Assembly: GCA_903931945.1 (NCBI GenBank)
Contig: CAIZEI010000058.1
Coordinates: 1-64,000, forward strand
Direction: 5' to 3'
Source of the DNA: an uncultured Hyphomicrobiales bacterium
GTDB lineage: Bacteria; Pseudomonadota; Alphaproteobacteria; Rhizobiales; Beijerinckiaceae
Length of the DNA stretch: 64,000 nucleotides
The notes beneath the pieces are model-generated. The model was not told where the DNA came from, did not search any database, and was given only the letters and a program-made list of their open reading frames with translations. The position numbers and the translations under genes were made by a program. Shown here in pieces: positions 61,264 through 64,000 of this stretch (position 1 is its first letter; each line of letters begins with the position of its first letter).

Positions 61264-61586
61264 GGCGCTCGCGAGGTGGACGCCATCCCACCCCGGCAGA
61301 AGCCGGCGAGGCAATTTTCCGCGAGCCCGATCTGAATACCCCATTCCACCCCTGAAAGCCAGACCACCGCACGGGCGGGGCGTGAGCCCGCTGGCCCCTG
61401 TTCCGGGGCCATCCTAGCCCCCAGCCCCCAAAAAGCCGCCTGCGAGGCCCGCACCCTTTAAAAAAACGCTTAAAATCCCCGACTGCGGATCGTGGGCAGG
61501 GTTCTGCGGGGGAGGGGCCGAAAAGCCGGGGAGCCGGTGAAGCCTTCACCGGTCAAAGCCGGGACGGCGCAACGCAATGTTGCCCC
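61264..61586. other. Intergenic region with candidate late promoter
   Basis: 323 nt, unusually long for this packed phage. No gene supported. A perfect 19-bp palindrome CCGGTGAAG-C-CTTCACCGG stands at 61534-61552, 34 nt before the first ATG of the protease gene, and matches the palindrome at 52656-52674 except for its centre base. Confidence 0.65.
61534..61552 (+). promoter_or_regulatory. Second copy of the 19-bp palindrome
   Basis: Perfect dyad with 9-bp arms and one central base. The following bases also resemble those after copy 1 (GGTCAAAGCCGGGA here, GGCCAAGCGGGA there). Candidate activator site for transcription of protease, decoration and capsid genes. Confidence 0.65.
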
Positions 61587-62621
61587 ATGCTTCGCCACCC
61601 CGCAAGACCCCTTCTCGCACTTTGTTCAGCCCGGCCCGAAACGGCTCAGGGCGAACCGGTGGCGCTGGCCCGGTCTGGCGATGGATCGGCCTCCGCGCCA
61701 AAGCTCATCCAGATTTTCCCCAAAGGCCCGGACATCAGGGCTGTCGATGGCCGCGCCTGGACGCTCGATGCGCCGGCGTTGCTCGCCGCGTTCAGGCGTC
61801 AGGGGCGCCCGCTGCCGATCGATTACGAGCACGCACAGGATTTGAAAGCCCGCCAGGGCGAGATCGCGCCCGCCGCCGGCTGGATCGAGGCGCTGGAGCT
61901 CCGCGACGGCGCGCTCTGGGCCGAAGTCGAGTGGACCCCCAAAGGCGCGGCCTCGGTGACATCCAGAGAATATCGTTTTCTCAGCCCCGCCTTCACGCAC
62001 ACCAAAGACGGCGCGGCGCTGGAGCTGCTCGGCGCGGCGCTCGTCAATCGCCCCGCCCTCACCATGACCGCGCTGTCGCGCGCCGAACTCTCTTCACCGA
62101 AGGAAACCCACGCCATGGAAGAACTGCTTGCCCTGCTCGGCCTGCCCGCCGGCTCGACCCAGACGCATATCATCGCCGCTATCACGGCCTTGCAGACGAA
62201 GACGGCCACGGCCATCGCCGCCGCGCAGACGCCGTCGCTCGAAAAGTTCGTGCCGCGCGCTGACTACGATGTCGCGCTGGCCCGCGCCACGGCAGCCGAA
62301 GTCTCCATCGCCGCCAGCGCCAAAGCCGCCCTCGACGCCGAAATCGAGCGCGAAGTCAGTGCCGCCGTCGCCGCGGGCAAGGTGACCCCGGCGACGAAGG
62401 ACTACTACGTCTCGACATGTCAGGCCGCTGGCGGGGTCACCGCCTTCAAAGCCTTCATCGCCACGGCTTTGCCGCTGGTCGGCACTTCCGGGCTTGAGAA
62501 CAGGGACCCGAATAACGGCGGCGAAAAGCTGACCGCGCTCACCGCTGAACAGAAGGATGTCTGCCGCGTGATGGGCATCCCTGAAGACAAGTTCGTCTCT
62601 TCCCTCGCCGCGCAGAAGTAA
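61587..62621 (+). CDS. Head maturation protease with scaffold domain (Mu I/Z type)
   Basis: 344 aa. Protease domain: IQIFPKGPDIRAVDGRAW, LPIDYEHAQDLKAR (His and neighbouring acid), SREYRFLSPAFTH, ending with ALVNRPALTM. C-terminal helical scaffold part from about residue 176 (MEELLALLGL), which has its own ATG at 62115. The real start may be GTG 61659 (VALARSGD), since AGGG precedes it and the N-terminal 24 residues are not family-like. Confidence 0.87.
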   Translation: MLRHPARPLLALCSARPETAQGEPVALARSGDGSASAPKLIQIFPKGPDIRAVDGRAWTLDAPALLAAFRRQGRPLPIDYEHAQDLKARQGEIAPAAGWIEALELRDGALWAEVEWTPKGAASVTSREYRFLSPAFTHTKDGAALELLGAALVNRPALTMTALSRAELSSPKETHAMEELLALLGLPAGSTQTHIIAAITALQTKTATAIAAAQTPSLEKFVPRADYDVALARATAAEVSIAASAKAALDAEIEREVSAAVAAGKVTPATKDYYVSTCQAAGGVTAFKAFIATALPLVGTSGLENRDPNNGGEKLTALTAEQKDVCRVMGIPEDKFVSSLAAQK

Positions 62622-62659
62622 CGCGCGCTCCACCCGACACAACATAGGGACATCAGGAT

Positions 62660-63082
62660 ATGGCTGCACTTCAATCCGGACGCTTCGTCACCCAGCGCGC
62701 GCGAGCCTCCGTGCGTCGTGGTCCCGTCGCTGCGGCGACTGTCTGCTGGGAGGGCGGCATGGTCGCCCTGTCGGGCGCAGGCTCCGCCGGCGTGTTCGTT
62801 CCTGCTTCCGCCAACACGGCTCTGAAAGTGCTCGGCGTGGCGCTCGGCAATGCTGACAATCGCCTTGGCGCTGCTGGCGCTGTCACCGTCGATTACACGC
62901 GCGAGTGCTGCCTGATGAACAACAGCGCCACCGATCCCGTCGCCATCGGCGACATCGGCGCGGCCTGCTACGCGGCGGACGACAACACCGTCGCCAAAAC
63001 CAGCGCCTCGGCAACCCTGCCGCAGGCGGGCACCGTCTTCGACATTGATGTCTCGGGCGCCGTCTGGGTGAAATTCGCCTGA
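62660..63082 (+). CDS. DUF2190-like capsid decoration protein
   Basis: 140 aa. RGPVAAATVCWEGGMVALSG and ALGNADNRLGAAGAVTVDYT resemble the DUF2190 / capsid cement fold, a small beta protein between the protease and capsid genes in Mu-like phages. Likely stabilises the head shell. Confidence 0.65.
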   Translation: MAALQSGRFVTQRARASVRRGPVAAATVCWEGGMVALSGAGSAGVFVPASANTALKVLGVALGNADNRLGAAGAVTVDYTRECCLMNNSATDPVAIGDIGAACYAADDNTVAKTSASATLPQAGTVFDIDVSGAVWVKFA

Positions 63083-63123
63083 ACCCGTTTCAACAGGCGC
63101 GAGCGCCTAAGCAGGAGCCTTAA

Positions 63124-64000
63124 ATGCCTCAAGTCATCACACCGTCGGTTTTGGCGGCAGCCTTCCAGGCCTTCAATTTCGTATTCAATGACGCCATGAA
63201 GGGCATCGAGCCCACCTGGCAGAAGATCGCGATGCCTGTGCCCTCGCAGGCCGCCGCAGAGAACTATGGCTGGCTCGGCCAAATCCCGCGCTTCCGCGAA
63301 TGGATTGGCGACCGCACGATCAAATCGCTGAACAGCTATGGCTACCAGGTCGCCAACAGGACCTTCGAGAACACGGTCTCGATCAAGCGCGAGCAGATCG
63401 AGGACGATATCTACGGCATGTTCTCTGTCGCCTTCGCTGAAATGGGCAGAGCCACGAAGCTGTTCCCCGATGAGCTCGTCTATCCCCTGCTGAACGCCGG
63501 CTTCGCCAGCCTCTGCTACGACGGGCAGAATTTCTTCGACACCAGCCATCCGGTGCTCGACGCCAATGGCAATGTGACGCTGGTCTCCAACAAACAGGCG
63601 GGCTCGGGTCCGCGCTGGTTCCTGATGGACACCACCCGCGTCGTCAAACCGATGCTGTTCCAGAAGCGCCGCGAGTTCGCGTTTGTCGCCAAGACCAATC
63701 CGCAGACCAGCGACCGCGTTTTTGAGACCAACGAATTCGTCTACGGCGTCGATGGCCGCTGCAACGCGGGCTTCGGCCTCTGGCAGCTCGCCTATGGATC
63801 ACAGGCGGCTCTTAACCGCGCCAACTTCCGAGCCGCGCGTCAGGCCATGATCGCACTCAAGAGCGACTTCGGACGGCCCATGGGCATCAAGCCCAATGTG
63901 CTGGTCTGCGGCCCTTCGCTCGAACAGACAGCGCGCGATCTCATCAAGTCGAAGTTCCTGCCGGTCGATGGCGCGCCAGGCGAAACCGTTCTCTCGGGCG
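63124..64000 (+). CDS. Major capsid protein (Mu gpT type), 3' end outside window
   Basis: 292 codons visible. The start MPQVITPSVLAAAFQAFNFV, WQKIAMPVPSQAAAENYGWL, REWIGDRTIKSLNSYGYQV and FENTVSIKREQIEDDIYGMF are the typical Mu-like major head motifs; then NFFDTSHPVLDANG. The gene runs off the right edge. Confidence 0.95.
   Translation, partial: MPQVITPSVLAAAFQAFNFVFNDAMKGIEPTWQKIAMPVPSQAAAENYGWLGQIPRFREWIGDRTIKSLNSYGYQVANRTFENTVSIKREQIEDDIYGMFSVAFAEMGRATKLFPDELVYPLLNAGFASLCYDGQNFFDTSHPVLDANGNVTLVSNKQAGSGPRWFLMDTTRVVKPMLFQKRREFAFVAKTNPQTSDRVFETNEFVYGVDGRCNAGFGLWQLAYGSQAALNRANFRAARQAMIALKSDFGRPMGIKPNVLVCGPSLEQTARDLIKSKFLPVDGAPGETVLSG

Larger units (their letters stand above)
40510..64000 (+). 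mobile_element. Mu-like transposable prophage (left end and early to capsid genes)
   Basis: Gene content and order follow phage Mu and its relatives: repressor, Ner, MuA, MuB, Gam, GemA, Mor, lysis genes, DUF3486, terminase, DUF935 portal, MuF, protease/scaffold and major capsid. The left boundary is placed at 40510 because the interrupted terminase homology ends there and the next bases are TG, the conserved 5' end of Mu-type elements. The expected 5-bp target duplication would be CGCTT (40505-40509). The right end is outside the window. Confidence 0.9.

Noticed and set aside
1-64000. CRISPR arrays, tRNA and rRNA genes
   Set aside because: No regularly spaced repeat array and no recognisable tRNA cloverleaf or rRNA sequence was noticed on reading. 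The short direct repeats at 40546 and 42518 are too few and too close for CRISPR. A tRNA search program would be decisive.

Overview
The window looks like a chromosome segment of an alphaproteobacterium of the order Hyphomicrobiales (Rhizobiales), roughly 60% G+C. This is inferred from a DivJ-like kinase followed by a peptidoglycan-binding protein and a DUF1491 gene, the DUF1214/DUF1254 pair, a DUF5330-like small protein, CtrA-type boxes (TTAA-N7-TTAA), a gene-transfer-agent terminase and the inserted form of CarB. No rRNA, tRNA or CRISPR array was seen. I cannot fix the genus.

Region 1 (1-12 kb) is mostly housekeeping: cytochrome b and Rieske subunits of the bc1 complex, trmL-hemF, a stand-alone AAA ATPase, a DUF2158 protein, a VapC/Phd-type toxin-antitoxin pair beside a decayed antitoxin, GtrA, carB, greA and an ELM1-family protein. 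Region 2 (11.7-19.5 kb) has a small operon (hydrolase, membrane protein, winged-helix regulator) behind a perfect palindromic operator, then a catabolic cluster (amidohydrolase/decarboxylase, cyclase, cupin, SDR, 3-hydroxyacyl-CoA dehydrogenase, substrate-binding protein).

Region 3 (19.5-34.2 kb) holds a DivJ-like kinase operon, DUF2336, DUF1214/DUF1254, a class A PBP, YcgN, and three paralogous secreted proteins with a shared unusual C-terminal signal (PxPGAGTLSWL, hydrophobic stretch, RRK). Two of these have a duplicated upstream region and the third has an 11-G tract upstream. A frameshifted TadG-like gene and a PsiF-like protein follow. Region 4 (34.2-40.5 kb) has a solitary cytosine-5 DNA methyltransferase with a Vsr mismatch endonuclease, a TIM-barrel protein, rarA, a ParA-type ATPase behind two perfect CtrA-type boxes, and a terminase pair of gene-transfer-agent type.

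Region 5 (about 40.5 kb to the window end) is a Mu-like transposable prophage inserted in the terminase large-subunit gene; only the left end is in view. Leftward from the repressor run two secreted-protein genes, probably expressed in the lysogen. Rightward run the early genes (Ner, ParB-like, MuA, MuB, Gam, GemA, Mor), many with 4-nt start/stop overlaps. Next come lysis genes (M15 endolysin, holin-like protein fused to a lipoprotein), packaging (DUF3486, terminase, DUF935 portal, MuF head protein), and the protease/scaffold, DUF2190 and major capsid genes. A 19-bp palindrome occurs twice, right after mor and ahead of the protease gene, and is the best candidate for the phage activator site.
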